NCBI RefSeq assembly: GCF_004123805.1
Contig: NZ_RWJX01000013.1
Coordinates: forward strand, 1 to 64,000
DNA length: 64,000 nucleotides
Direction of reading: 5' to 3'
Source of the DNA: Cellulomonas endophytica
GTDB taxonomy: Bacteria > Actinomycetota > Actinomycetes > Actinomycetales > Cellulomonadaceae
Below, one piece after another: positions 17,406-25,893 of the stretch (its first letter is position 1; each line of letters begins with the position of its first letter). The notes beneath the pieces were generated by a model, which had not been told where the DNA came from, ran no database searches, and was given only the letters and a program-made list of their open reading frames with translations. A program made the position numbers and the translations under genes.

Positions 17406-18580
17406 CAGGCGCTCCGCTCCGCCGCGACGACGTCCTCGTACGCGCGACGCAGCACCGCGAGCTCCGCCTCGTCCGGCGCGCGGCCCGTGACGTGCTCGAC
17501 GAAGTCGGCGGACACCCGCCAGGGGTCACGCGCCGCGGTGACGAGCACGGGGCGGGCGTGCTCGACGCGCTCCGCGGGGCGGTGCTGGACCACGAGCGCG
17601 TGCGGGAACGCGCTGCGGACCCGCGCGTACAGGTCCGGCGGGCGCAGCGCGTCCGTCACCGTCACGCGCACCCACGCGTCCCGGTGGTCCGCGCCGCCCG
17701 CGCCGAGGACGTCCACGAGCGGACCGGTGACGTCCGCCAGCCGACGCGGCACGGGGGCGTCGACGAGCTCCGCCCGGGCCGCGGGGCCCGACAGGTCGAC
17801 GAGCACGCTCGACTTGCGGTGGTGCCGCTCGCCGAAGGAGAACGCGAGCGGCGACCCGCTGTAGCGCAGCACCGTCCCCTCCGGCCCCGGGACCACCTGC
17901 GGGCCGTGCAGGTGCCCGAGGGCGACGTAGTCCACCCCGGCGAACGCGCCGGCCGGCACCGCGTCCACGCCGCCGACGCGGATGTCCCGCTCCGAGCCGC
18001 TCGCCTCGCCGCCGACGACGAAGGCGTGGCCCGCGACGACGACGCGCTGCGGCCGGCCGCCCGCCGCGTCCCGGCGGGCGGCCGCGTCGGCGAGCACCCG
18101 CCGGACGGCCGCGCCGAGGACGGCCGCGTGCGACCGGGCGAGCGGCCGCGACGGGTCCTCGGCCAGCGTGCCGCGCACGGTGTCCGGGTCGAGGTACGGC
18201 AGGCCGTAGACGAGCACGTCCTCGTCGTCCCCCGGCAGCACGACGGGCCGGTGCAGGTCCGCCACGGCCGTGCGCAGCCGCACGCGCTCCCGCATGAGGG
18301 CGCCGCCGAAGCCCAGGCGCGTCGCGGAGTCGTGGTTGCCCGACGTCACGACGACGACCGTGTGCTCCGCGAGCCGCGAAAGGGTGTCCGACAGGAGCGC
18401 GACGGCCTCCACGGGCGGGATCGCGCGGTCGTACACGTCCCCCGCCACGACCACGGCCGCGGGGCGCTCGTCGCGCACCGTCCCGACCAGGTGGTCGGCG
18501 AACTCCGCCTGGTGCCCCAGCAGGTCGACGCCGTGCAGCGTGCGCCCCAGGTGCCAGTCGGAGGTGTGCAGGATCCGCAT
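17405..18580 (-). CDS. sbcD: SbcD, nuclease subunit of SbcCD
   Basis: 391-aa Mre11-type phosphoesterase. Metal-binding motifs appear in order: LHTSDWHLGR, VVAGDVYDR, VTSGNHDS, VVAGHAFV and VALGHLHGPQ. It should cut dsDNA ends 3'-5' and nick hairpins when bound to SbcC. The ATG at 18580 was chosen over an upstream start because MRILHTSDWH is the invariant family start, and TACCGT sits 7 bases upstream, giving a leaderless mRNA. The divergent MetE-like gene begins only 80 bp away. Confidence 0.95.
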   Translation of the reverse strand: MRILHTSDWHLGRTLHGVDLLGHQAEFADHLVGTVRDERPAAVVVAGDVYDRAIPPVEAVALLSDTLSRLAEHTVVVVTSGNHDSATRLGFGGALMRERVRLRTAVADLHRPVVLPGDDEDVLVYGLPYLDPDTVRGTLAEDPSRPLARSHAAVLGAAVRRVLADAAARRDAAGGRPQRVVVAGHAFVVGGEASGSERDIRVGGVDAVPAGAFAGVDYVALGHLHGPQVVPGPEGTVLRYSGSPLAFSFGERHHRKSSVLVDLSGPAARAELVDAPVPRRLADVTGPLVDVLGAGGADHRDAWVRVTVTDALRPPDLYARVRSAFPHALVVQHRPAERVEHARPVLVTAARDPWRVSADFVEHVTGRAPDEAELAVLRRAYEDVVAAERSA

Positions 18581-18587
18581 GGCCGCG

Positions 18588-18593
18588 ACGGTA
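18588..18593 (-). promoter_or_regulatory. -10 box (TACCGT) of leaderless sbcD
   Basis: Read on the minus strand, TACCGT ends 7 bases before the sbcD ATG. No Shine-Dalgarno intervenes. It shares an 80-bp divergent intergenic region with the promoter at 18649. Confidence 0.55.
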
Positions 18594-18648
18594 GACGGGG
18601 CCACCGACACGTCCGTGGACGCCCCCTCGGCGTGGTGGGGACCCGACC

Positions 18649-18654
18649 TACAGT
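18649..18654 (+). promoter_or_regulatory. -10 box (TACAGT) of the leaderless MetE-like gene
   Basis: TACAGT ends 6 bases before ATG 18661, again with no ribosome site between, so a leaderless transcript is expected. Confidence 0.58.
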
Positions 18655-18660
18655 CCCGCC

Positions 18661-19866
18661 ATGCTCACGAGCGCCGACGGCATCCTCACCACGCACGCCG
18701 GGTCCCTGCCCCGCACCCCGGAGCTCATCGCCGCGAACCGCGCCCGGGCCGCCGGGGAGCCCGCCGAGGACTTCGGGGACCTGCTGCGCGAGCAGGTGCG
18801 CTCCCTCGTCGCGCGTCAGCGGGCCCTGGGGATCTCCGTGCCGGGGGACGGCGAGTACGGCAAGGCCATGAGCTCCCCCATGGACTTCGGCGCCTGGTGG
18901 TCCTACTCCTTCCAGCGCACGGGTGGCCTCAGGCTCGACGAGCGCGCCGCGTGGGCCACCGCGGACGTCCGCTCCGCCCCCGGCCACGTGCGGCTCACCG
19001 GCTTCTCCCACCGTCGGGACCAGCAGCGCTTCGCCGAGGCGTACGGCGACCCGACCTCGGGCATCTTCCACGGCGAGCCCCCGGTCTTCCCGAAGTGCAC
19101 CGGCCCCCTGACGTACACGGGCCAGGAGTCCATCGCCGCCGACGTCGCGAACCTGCGAGGCGCGCTGGACGCCACGGGCGCGCCGGAGGGGTTCGTGACC
19201 GCCCTCGCCCCCGGCTCCGCCGCCCGCATCGCCGACGAGCACTACGGCGACGACGAGGCGTTCCTCATGGCCTGGGCCGACGTCCTGCGGGAGGAGTACG
19301 TGGCCGTGCTCGACGCGGGCCTCGTCCTGCAGATCGACGACCCCTCGATCGCCGAGAGCTGGGACCAGGTCGAACCCGAGCCGTCGGTGGCGGACTACGT
19401 GGCGTTCGCGGAGCGGCGGGTCGAGGCCCTCAACCACGCCCTGCGCGGCCTGCCCAAGGACCGCATCCGCTTCCACCTGTGCTGGGGCTCCTGGCACGGC
19501 CCGCACACGACGGACCTGCCGATGGCGGACATCGTCGCCACGATGCTGCAGGTCCACGCGGGCGCCTTCTCGTTCGAGGCCGCCAACGTGCGCCACGAGC
19601 ACGAGTTCCGCGTGTGGGACCACGTGACGCTGCCCGACGACGCCCTGATCCTGCCGGGCGTCGTCTCGCACGCGACCAACGTCGTCGAGCACCCCGAGCT
19701 CGTCGCGGAGCGCATCGAGCGCTTCGCCGCCCGCGTGGGCCGGGAGCGCGTCGTCGCGTCCACGGACTGCGGGCTGGGCGGCCGGGTCCACGCCCAGATC
19801 GCCTGGGCGAAGCTCGAGGCCCTCGTCGCCGGGGCGGAGCTGGCCACCCGGCGCCTCTGGGGCTGA
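18661..19866 (+). CDS. Cobalamin-independent methionine synthase II-like methyltransferase
   Basis: 401-aa single-domain protein of the MetE C-terminal / UROD fold. It begins TTHAGSLPRTPELI, the hallmark of the MetE-like II family, and has DGEYGK, FPKCTGPLTYTG, LQIDDPSIAE, FHLCWGSWHGPH (Cys of the zinc site), FSFEAANVRHEHE and VASTDCGLGG (second Cys). It lacks the N-terminal folate-binding half of true MetE, so the methyl donor is probably not methyl-THF-polyglutamate; related proteins act on small thiols or in demethylation. A complete met cluster is not adjacent, although metF lies at the right end of the window. Confidence 0.85.
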   Translation: MLTSADGILTTHAGSLPRTPELIAANRARAAGEPAEDFGDLLREQVRSLVARQRALGISVPGDGEYGKAMSSPMDFGAWWSYSFQRTGGLRLDERAAWATADVRSAPGHVRLTGFSHRRDQQRFAEAYGDPTSGIFHGEPPVFPKCTGPLTYTGQESIAADVANLRGALDATGAPEGFVTALAPGSAARIADEHYGDDEAFLMAWADVLREEYVAVLDAGLVLQIDDPSIAESWDQVEPEPSVADYVAFAERRVEALNHALRGLPKDRIRFHLCWGSWHGPHTTDLPMADIVATMLQVHAGAFSFEAANVRHEHEFRVWDHVTLPDDALILPGVVSHATNVVEHPELVAERIERFAARVGRERVVASTDCGLGGRVHAQIAWAKLEALVAGAELATRRLWG

Positions 19867-19941
19867 CGGGCTGACGGGGCTGACCGGCCCGACCGGGCGC
19901 CGGTGCGGCGGGGCCGGCCGAGCGCCCCGCCCCGCCGGCCC

Positions 19942-20286
19942 TCAGCCGGCGGCGGGCTCCTCGTCGGGGATGTGCTCGGCCAGCCCGACGGTGTCGAGCA
20001 CGTCGCGCAGGACGCGGCGCGGGTCCCGCAGCCGCAGCTCCATGCCGGCCTCCTGGGCGGCCAGGTGCAGCTGGAGCACGAACGCCAGCCCCGAGGAGTC
20101 GATGAAGGTCGTGGCCGTCGCGTCGATGACGACGCGCTGGTCGGCGAAGAGCGCCAGGCCCATGCCGTGGCTGGCCTGGTCGCGCAGGGCTCCGTCGATC
20201 TCGCCGACGAGCCGGACGACGGTGGTGCCGCCCTCCGCCTCGACGACGATGCTGCCGGCCGCGGCGCCGGTGACGAGCTGGGTCAT
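19942..20286 (-). CDS. STAS-domain anti-sigma factor antagonist
   Basis: 114-aa single STAS domain. GTTVVRLVGEIDGAL is the first strand pair, and VVIDATATTFIDSSGLAFVL holds the phosphorylatable Ser of anti-anti-sigma factors (the conserved D-S-S-G). It would bind an anti-sigma kinase when dephosphorylated and be reactivated by a PP2C phosphatase. Neither partner is adjacent; the PP2C at the left edge is a distant candidate. ATG 20286 has GGAGGAG 8 bases upstream. The upstream 440-bp gene-free stretch carries three palindromes, which suggests regulation. Confidence 0.85.
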   Translation of the reverse strand: MTQLVTGAAAGSIVVEAEGGTTVVRLVGEIDGALRDQASHGMGLALFADQRVVIDATATTFIDSSGLAFVLQLHLAAQEAGMELRLRDPRRVLRDVLDTVGLAEHIPDEEPAAG

Positions 20287-20728
20287 GGGTGGTGCTCCTC
20301 CGCCCCGTCCGCCGTGGGGGCACGGTCGGCGTGGGTCTGTCGTGGTGCGTGCTGCGTCGTCTGGTGTCCTGCGGGCGTCGCGACGGGGACCGGCGCGACG
20401 CCGTGGCGCGCCGGACGGCGCGAGGAGTCCTCGGGGGTCCCGTGCCGCGGGCGCTCCGGTGCGTCCGCGTCGTGCCGGCCGCCGTGCTCCCGAGCGTCGT
20501 CCGGTCCAACGGGTGAGGGGCGCACCACGTTCCCACGGGTGGGAGCGCTGCGCGCGGTGCATCACCCTACCGGGTGATGAGAAGACATCGGCAGGTCAGG
20601 CGGTCGGCCGGGCCCCGTGACGTCACCGGGCCGACGCTACGTCGGGGCACCGACACGGTCGCCGCGAGCGGCCCCGGCGGGCTCAGGACCACCTCAGCGA
20701 GGTGCGCGGCGCAGCGGCCCGGCCCGCC
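20287..20728. other. 442-bp gene-free region with three perfect or near-perfect palindromes
   Basis: No convincing gene on either strand. Three inverted repeats are present: TCCCAC-gg-GTGGGA at 20531-20544, CATCACCC-tacc-GGGTGATG at 20560-20579, and a 22-bp near-perfect palindrome centred on GTGACGTCAC at 20611-20632. Their centres are about 32 and 52 bp apart. The region lies upstream of the STAS gene and beyond the stop of ybaK, so they may be operators for the STAS gene or terminators for ybaK. Confidence 0.55.
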
Positions 20729-21232
20729 TCAGGGGCCGTCGTCGCCCTCGGGTTCCGTGACGTCCGCGACGGTCGCGTGCAGGACCGTCACGAGGTCGTC
20801 GCCGGCGATCGTCGCGCCGACGCCGTGCGCGCCCGCCCCCAGCGACACGGTGCGCCCCCGGACGCGGCTGTCGGCCACCACGGGCCAGGCGGTCGTCGAG
20901 CCGAACGGCGTGATGGTGCCGCGCTCGTACCCCGTGACGTCCTTCGCCGTCTCGGCGTCGGGCATGGACAGCCGGCTCACGCCGAGCAGGGAGCGCAGCT
21001 TCGGCCAGGAGATCGTCCGGTCCCCCGGCACGAGCACGAGGAGGAAGTCGTCGTCGCCGCGCCGGACCACGAGCGTCTTCACGAGGTCGCGCGGGGCCAC
21101 GCCGCGCGCGGCGGCCGCCTCGGCCAGGGACGCCACGCGCCCGTGCCGCGTCACGGCGAAGGGCACGCCGGCGGCCTCGAGGGCGGCCAGGGCGCGGCGC
21201 TCACCCTCGGACCCCGACCGGTCGGGGCTCAC
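20729..21232 (-). CDS. YbaK/EbsC aminoacyl-tRNA editing domain protein
   Basis: 167-aa protein of the YbaK/ProX fold. Recognisable parts are ALEAAGVPFAVTRHGRV, AAARGVAPRDLVKTLVVR (the conserved Lys of the active site), FLLVLVPGDRTISWPKLRSL, GYERGTITPFG, and TVSLGAGAHGVGATI. Such proteins hydrolyse mischarged Cys- or Ala-tRNA(Pro). The GTG start at 21232 overlaps the stop of the upstream SDR gene as GTGA, so both are in one operon; the metabolic link between them is not obvious. Confidence 0.85.
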   Translation of the reverse strand: MSPDRSGSEGERRALAALEAAGVPFAVTRHGRVASLAEAAAARGVAPRDLVKTLVVRRGDDDFLLVLVPGDRTISWPKLRSLLGVSRLSMPDAETAKDVTGYERGTITPFGSTTAWPVVADSRVRGRTVSLGAGAHGVGATIAGDDLVTVLHATVADVTEPEGDDGP

Positions 21233-22122
21233 GGGCGCCGCCAGTCGTCCTGCGTCAGGTGGGAGCCGGCCATGGGCCCCATGTTGAGCATGCCGCCGTC
21301 GACCACCCAGGAGGCCCCGGTCACGTAGGCGGCCCGGGCCGAGCAGAGGAGCTCGACGACCGCGGCGACCTCCCGCGCGTCCCCCGGCCGGGCGACGGGG
21401 ATCCCGGGGCGCCGGGCGTCGCGCGTGGGCGCGTCGTCGGTCTGCCCCGTCATCGGCGTGGCGATCTCCCCGGGGGCGACCGCGTTCACGGTGATCCCGT
21501 GCTCGGCCAGCTCGAGGGCGGCCGTGCGCACGAGGAGCCCGAGGCCGCCCTTCGCCGCGCAGTAGGCCGCGGCGCCGACGCGGGGGGCGTGCTCGTGCAC
21601 GCTCGTGATCGCGACGACGCGCCCGCCGCGCCCCGACGCCACCATCCGGCGGGCGGCGGCCTGGAGGCAGCAGAAGAAGCCGTCGAGGTCGATCGTCAGC
21701 ACCTCGCGCCACTGCTCGAAGGGCAGGTCGAGCACGAGCTGCGAGGAGCCCGTGCCCGAGCACAGGACGAGCGCGTCGATCCCGCCCATCGCGTCCGCCA
21801 GCTCCTCCACCACGGCCGCCCCGTCCGTCGGCGTGGCGAGGTCGAGGTGCCGCACGTGCGCCGTGGCGCCCGCGGCCTCCACCTCCTCGCCCGTCGCCCG
21901 CCCGCCGGCCTCGTCGGAGCTGTAGGTGAGCGCCACGTGCCGCCCCGGCGCCGCCAGCGCGACGGCCACCGCCCGCCCGATCCCGGAGTCGCCTCCGACG
22001 ACCAGCACGCGCTCGGGGTCGTGGACCTCCGGCACCTCCCGCGGGTCCGGCGTCGGCGCGCCGGCCGTCCCCCCGCCCTGGTCCGTCCCCTGGTCCCTGC
22101 CCTGAGCCGTGGCCTGCGTCAT
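21229..22122 (-). CDS. SDR family oxidoreductase
   Basis: 297-aa short-chain dehydrogenase with a Gln/Gly-rich 35-residue N-terminal tail. NAD(P) motif: VVGGDSGIGRAVAVAL. Active-site residues: Ser in ITSVHEH, Tyr and Lys in AYCAAKGG; then VNAVAPGEIATPM and the family's C-terminal GASWVVDGGML. It is closest in appearance to FabG-like/glucose-dehydrogenase-like SDRs; the substrate is not predictable. The first ATG with a good ribosome site (GAGAGGGG, 5 bases upstream) is 22122. It is the first gene of a two-gene operon with ybaK and is divergent from the urate oxidase gene. Confidence 0.83.
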   Translation of the reverse strand: MTQATAQGRDQGTDQGGGTAGAPTPDPREVPEVHDPERVLVVGGDSGIGRAVAVALAAPGRHVALTYSSDEAGGRATGEEVEAAGATAHVRHLDLATPTDGAAVVEELADAMGGIDALVLCSGTGSSQLVLDLPFEQWREVLTIDLDGFFCCLQAAARRMVASGRGGRVVAITSVHEHAPRVGAAAYCAAKGGLGLLVRTAALELAEHGITVNAVAPGEIATPMTGQTDDAPTRDARRPGIPVARPGDAREVAAVVELLCSARAAYVTGASWVVDGGMLNMGPMAGSHLTQDDWRRP

Positions 22123-22295
22123 CGTGACCCCTCTCGCCTCGACGGGCCGCCCGCGCACCCCCGCGGCTCGTCGTCCGCGGCGTCCTGCGCCCGTGCGCCG
22201 TGGCCCGCGTCCAGGTGGGCCCGTGCCGTCGTGCTGCCGAGTCTGGCGCGGGGCCCGCCGCGCCGCACGGCGGCCCGGGGACCGCACGGCGCGGC

Positions 22296-22313
22296 GGTAA
22301 CGCGGCTGTTACC
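22296..22313 (+). promoter_or_regulatory. Inverted repeat GGTAAC-N6-GTTACC, candidate operator
   Basis: A perfect 6-bp inverted repeat with a 6-bp spacer lies in the divergent region between the SDR and urate oxidase genes, about 33 bp before a TAGCGT -10 box. Half-sites are 12 bp centre-to-centre, about one helical turn, as expected for a dimeric repressor. No regulator gene is adjacent. Confidence 0.45.
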
Positions 22314-22345
22314 TGCGGGACATCGCCCCGGGGCCCGGGACGACC

Positions 22346-22351
22346 TAGCGT
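22346..22351 (+). promoter_or_regulatory. -10 box (TAGCGT) of the urate oxidase gene
   Basis: TAGCGT fits TAnnnT and is 68 bases before the ATG at 22419. A clear -35 box is not visible. Confidence 0.4.
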
Positions 22352-22418
22352 CACGGGGCGGCGGTCCCCCCGCAGCACCCGCACCCCATCACCCGCACCC
22401 CAGCCGGAGGACGCCCGC

Positions 22419-23339
22419 ATGCCGAAGCCCGACGGGTTCAGCCTCGGCGCCCACCAGTACGGCAAGGCCGAGGTGCGCCTCGTCCGGGTCACCCGCGACA
22501 CCCCGCGGCACACGGTCGAGGACCTGACCGTCTCGAGCCAGCTGCGCGGCGCGGCGCTGGAGGAGTCCTACTACACGGGCGACAACAGCGCGGTCCTGGC
22601 CACGGACACGCAGAAGAACACCGTCTACGCGTTCGCCCAGCAGCACGGCGTCGGGGCGCCCGAGGACTTCCTGCTGCGGCTGGGGCGGCACTTCGTCGCG
22701 ACGCAGGACGCCGTCGAGGGCGGGATCTGGCACGCGCAGCGGCACACGTGGGAGCGCATCGTGGCCGGGGGCGCGGAGCACGACCACGCGTTCGTGCGCG
22801 CCGGGCGCGGCACCCGCACCGCCGTCGTGCAGATCGACGGCGCCGCGACGCACGTCCTGGCCGGCGTGACGGACCTCGTCGTGCTCAAGAGCACGGGCAG
22901 CGCGTTCTCCGGCTTCCCCCGCGACCGCTACACGACGCTCGCCGAGACGGACGACCGCATCCTCGCCACGTCCGTGACCGCGCGCTGGCGGTACCTGCCC
23001 GAGGCGGTCGAGGCGGGCACGGACTACGACGTGGCGTTCGCCACCGCGGAGGCCGCCCTGCTCGAGGCCTTCGCGCAGGTGCACTCGCTCGCGCTGCAGC
23101 AGACGCTCTTCGCCATGGGCCGGGCGGTCCTCGAGGCCCTGCCCGCGGCCGCCGAGGTGCGGTTCTCCATGCCGAACAAGCACCACTTCCTCGTGGACCT
23201 CGCACCGTTCGGGCTCGAGAACCCGAACGAGGTCTTCCACGCCGCGGACCGCCCCTACGGCCTCATCGAGGGGACCGTCGTGCGCGACGGGGTCCAGCCG
23301 GCACCGGGGGCCTGGCAGTCGCTGCCGGGCTTCGTCTAG
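22419..23339 (+). CDS. Urate oxidase (factor-independent urate hydroxylase)
   Basis: 306 aa. It opens with SLGAHQYGKAEVRLVRV, whose Lys16 is the catalytic Lys, continues with SYYTGDNSAVLATDTQKNTVYAFA (read in parts), where the Thr of TDTQKN is the second catalytic residue, and ends with RFSMPNKHHFLVDL, whose His completes the charge relay. The length is that of a two-T-fold uricase monomer; four assemble into the tunnel-shaped enzyme. It oxidises urate to 5-hydroxyisourate. No 5-hydroxyisourate hydrolase, OHCU decarboxylase or allantoin genes lie nearby, which is unusual. GGAGG lies 9 bases before the ATG. Confidence 0.93.
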   Translation: MPKPDGFSLGAHQYGKAEVRLVRVTRDTPRHTVEDLTVSSQLRGAALEESYYTGDNSAVLATDTQKNTVYAFAQQHGVGAPEDFLLRLGRHFVATQDAVEGGIWHAQRHTWERIVAGGAEHDHAFVRAGRGTRTAVVQIDGAATHVLAGVTDLVVLKSTGSAFSGFPRDRYTTLAETDDRILATSVTARWRYLPEAVEAGTDYDVAFATAEAALLEAFAQVHSLALQQTLFAMGRAVLEALPAAAEVRFSMPNKHHFLVDLAPFGLENPNEVFHAADRPYGLIEGTVVRDGVQPAPGAWQSLPGFV

Positions 23340-23366
23340 ACCGCAGGCCCCGCCGGACCCCCGCCG

Positions 23367-24308
23367 TCACGCGTCGTGCGTGCCGCCCGCACCCCGGGGG
23401 TAGCCCCCGACCCGCACCCGGCCGCCGCCCTCGCGCTTCGCCGCGTACATGAGGGCGTCGGCCGCGCGCAGCACCCCGTCGACGTCGGCCGAGGGGTCGT
23501 CGACGAGGAGCGCGCCCACGCTCACGGACGGGGCCGGGGCGCCGGCGCCCGTGGGCGCGGGTGCGTCCACGACCCGGGCCGCGAGCGCACCGACGTCCTC
23601 CCGGGTGCCGGCCCGGGGGGCGACGACGACGAACTCGTCCCCCGCGAGCCGCCCGACCACGTCGTCGCCCCGCAGGGCGGACCGCAGCCGCTCACCCGTG
23701 GCGGCGAGGACGGCGTCGCCCGTCGCGTGGCCGTACCGGTCGTTGAGCTCCTTGAACCGGTCGACGTCGACGAAGAGGACGCCGAACGGCACGTGGGCGG
23801 CGCAGGCGGCGGCGAGCAGCCCCACGAGCGCGCGCCGGTTCGGCAGCCCGGTCAGCGGGTCCTGCATGGCCTGCTCCCGCAGCGCCCGCTCCGCCAGGAC
23901 GTCGGCGTCGACGTTGCGCCAGGAGACCACGACGTCACCGGCGACCGCGGTCGCGCGGACGTCGGCCCAGCCGCTCGCCGACGTGGGGTCCTCGGGGTGG
24001 CCCTCGATGCGCACCCGCCGCGCCTCCTGCGTCGTGCCCGTGGCGAGCACGCGCCGGTACAGGGCGAACAGCTCGGGCGACCGCTCGGGCAGGCGCATCC
24101 GCTGGGCCCGCGGGTCGCCGCCGGCGCGCGCGTGCGTGCCGTTGAGGTCGTCGATGACGAAGTCGACGACCCTGTCGCCCTCGCGGACCGGCCGCACGAG
24201 GATGAGGGGGTCCAGCGTGGTGTCCAGGACGGCGGACAGGCGCACGCGCAGCAGGGAGGCCTCGGCCGCCCCGCCCGCGCCCGCCGGCCCTCCCGTCATG
24301 GACCCCAT
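23367..24308 (-). CDS. PAS-like / GGDEF diguanylate cyclase
   Basis: 313 aa. The N-terminal 150 residues form a PAS-like sensor (SAVLDTTLDPLILVRPVREGDRVVDFVIDD, in two strands). Then comes DPLTGLPNRRALVGLL, FVDVDRFKELNDRYGHATGD (metal Asp and substrate Asn) and RLAGDEFVVV, an AGDEF variant of GGDEF that is generally active. The end has SVGALLVDD and AADALMYAAK. No RxxD inhibitory site directly precedes the motif (ALRGDDVVGRLAGDEF has RGDD, so RxxD is possible). The start is either ATG 24308 or ATG 24299; neither has a strong ribosome site. It should synthesise c-di-GMP; no membrane segment is visible. Confidence 0.85.
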   Translation of the reverse strand: MGSMTGGPAGAGGAAEASLLRVRLSAVLDTTLDPLILVRPVREGDRVVDFVIDDLNGTHARAGGDPRAQRMRLPERSPELFALYRRVLATGTTQEARRVRIEGHPEDPTSASGWADVRATAVAGDVVVSWRNVDADVLAERALREQAMQDPLTGLPNRRALVGLLAAACAAHVPFGVLFVDVDRFKELNDRYGHATGDAVLAATGERLRSALRGDDVVGRLAGDEFVVVAPRAGTREDVGALAARVVDAPAPTGAGAPAPSVSVGALLVDDPSADVDGVLRAADALMYAAKREGGGRVRVGGYPRGAGGTHDA

Positions 24309-24415
24309 CGTGGCGCACCGCCGTCCCCGGCGGACCGGCCGGGCCCCGGCGCTCGTCCGGACGGGTGGCGGCACCACCCCGCCGCCCCCGCACCGGCACG
24401 TCCGGGGGCCCGCCG

Positions 24416-25687
24416 TCAGGGCCGGACGTCCCCGATCCGCGCGACGTCCACGTCCGGCACCCCGTCGCGGTTCATGTCCGCGTCGCGCGCCCGGCGGGCG
24501 TCCCAGCGCAGCGTGAGCGCACCGAGGACGGCCGCCAGGAGGGAGGCGAGCAGGATGGCGATCTTCGCGCCGTCCGTGTGCTCGGAGTCGGGGAAGGACA
24601 GCTCGGCGACGAGGAGCGAGACCGTGAAGCCGATGCCGGCCAGGAGGCCGACGGGCAGCAGGTCCCGCAGGCCGATCGCGTCCGCCAGCCGGAGCGGCGT
24701 CAGCCGCGTCACCAGCGCCGTCGTGCCGAGGACGCCCACGACCTTGCCGACGACGAGCCCGACGAGCACCGCCGCCACGACGGGCTGGCCGAGCACCTGC
24801 GCGACGCCCTCGCCGTCGACGAGGTTCACGCCGGCGGAGAAGAAGGCGAACACCGGGAGCGCGAAGCCGGCGGACACCGGGCTCCACGCGTGGCCCCACC
24901 GCTCCGTCCGCGAGAGCGCCTCGCCGTGCACGGGCCGGGCGGGCACGACGAGCCCGACGAGCACGCCCGCGATCGTCGCGTGCACCCCGGACTCGTGCAT
25001 GAGGACCCAGGCCACGACGGCGAGCGGCGCGACGAGCCACAGCGGCGGGCGGCGCCGGCGCACGAGGACCCCGATCACCGCGACGAGCGCGGCGGACCCG
25101 GCCAGCGCGCCCCAGACGAGGCCGCTGGAGTAGAACGCGGCGATGACGACGATCGCCAGGAGGTCGTCGACGACCGCCAGCGTGAGGAGGAAGGTGCGCA
25201 GCGCGGCCGGCAGCCCGCGGCCGAAGATGGCCAGCACGGCGAGCGCGAAGGCGATGTCCGTGGCGGCGGGGATCGCCCAGCCGTGCGCGGCGGCCGGGTC
25301 GCCCAGCACCTGCACGAGGACCAGGTAGAGCAGCGCCGGGACCGCCATGCCGCCCACCGCCGCCAGGACCGGCACCCCGGCCTGGCGGGGGTTGCGCAGG
25401 CTTCCGGCGACGATCTCCTGCTTGAGCTCCAGGCCCACCACGAGGAAGAAGATCGCGAGCAGCCCGTCGGCGGCCCACGTCGACAGGGTGAGGTCCAGGT
25501 GGAGCGCCTCCGGTCCCAGCCGGGTCCCGGCCAGCGCCGCGTACCCGTCCCGCGCGGGGGAGTTCGCCCACACGAGGGCGAGGACCGCCGCCCCGATGAG
25601 GAGGAGGCCGCCCGTCGTCTCCTGGGCCGCCCAGGCGCCGAAGCGGGCGACGGGGTTGCGGGACGGGGCGGGGGCGTGCGCGGTCAC
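24416..25687 (-). CDS. nhaA: NhaA-type Na+/H+ antiporter
   Basis: 423-aa membrane antiporter. GGLLLIGAAVLALVWANSP starts helix 1; FFLVVGLELKQEI and ATDIAFALAVLAIFGRGLP are conserved, and LTLAVVDDLLAIVVIA holds the ion-binding Asp pair. LPVGLLAGIGFTVSLLVAEL is helix X-XI. It exports Na+ in exchange for protons for pH and salt balance. GTG 25687 has GAGGAG upstream with a 4-base gap, better than the ATG-less extension to 25717. The C-terminal NRDGVPDVDVARIGDV tail resembles a calcium-binding dockerin-like loop, an unusual addition. Divergent from the alcohol dehydrogenase gene. Confidence 0.93.
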   Translation of the reverse strand: MTAHAPAPSRNPVARFGAWAAQETTGGLLLIGAAVLALVWANSPARDGYAALAGTRLGPEALHLDLTLSTWAADGLLAIFFLVVGLELKQEIVAGSLRNPRQAGVPVLAAVGGMAVPALLYLVLVQVLGDPAAAHGWAIPAATDIAFALAVLAIFGRGLPAALRTFLLTLAVVDDLLAIVVIAAFYSSGLVWGALAGSAALVAVIGVLVRRRRPPLWLVAPLAVVAWVLMHESGVHATIAGVLVGLVVPARPVHGEALSRTERWGHAWSPVSAGFALPVFAFFSAGVNLVDGEGVAQVLGQPVVAAVLVGLVVGKVVGVLGTTALVTRLTPLRLADAIGLRDLLPVGLLAGIGFTVSLLVAELSFPDSEHTDGAKIAILLASLLAAVLGALTLRWDARRARDADMNRDGVPDVDVARIGDVRP

Positions 25688-25767
25688 GGGGCTCCTCGGG
25701 GTCGGGCGGGCGTCCACGGTCCCGGCGGGGTCGCCGAGGGGACTGCCGACCAGACTTCCCGGCGCAC

Positions 25768-25778
25768 CTGGTGACCAG
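25768..25778. promoter_or_regulatory. Palindrome CTGGTGACCAG in the nhaA/ADH divergent region
   Basis: This 11-bp odd palindrome lies between the two divergent starts. On the minus strand CATACT, a possible -10 element for nhaA, directly abuts it. It could be an operator for either gene. Confidence 0.28.
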
Positions 25779-25893
25779 TATGCCCGGGCGGGCGCCCCGG
25801 CGCGGGTTGCGCGCCGGGGCAGCCGTGCGAGCCTGGCGGTGCGCCGCAGGACCTCCAGCCACGGGGAGGCGGCCCGACGACGGGAGCGCCCAC

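Noticed and set aside
20574-21287. A 237-codon plus-strand frame near ybaK
   Set aside because: Antisense to ybaK and the SDR gene; Ser/Arg/Thr-rich shadow with no motif.
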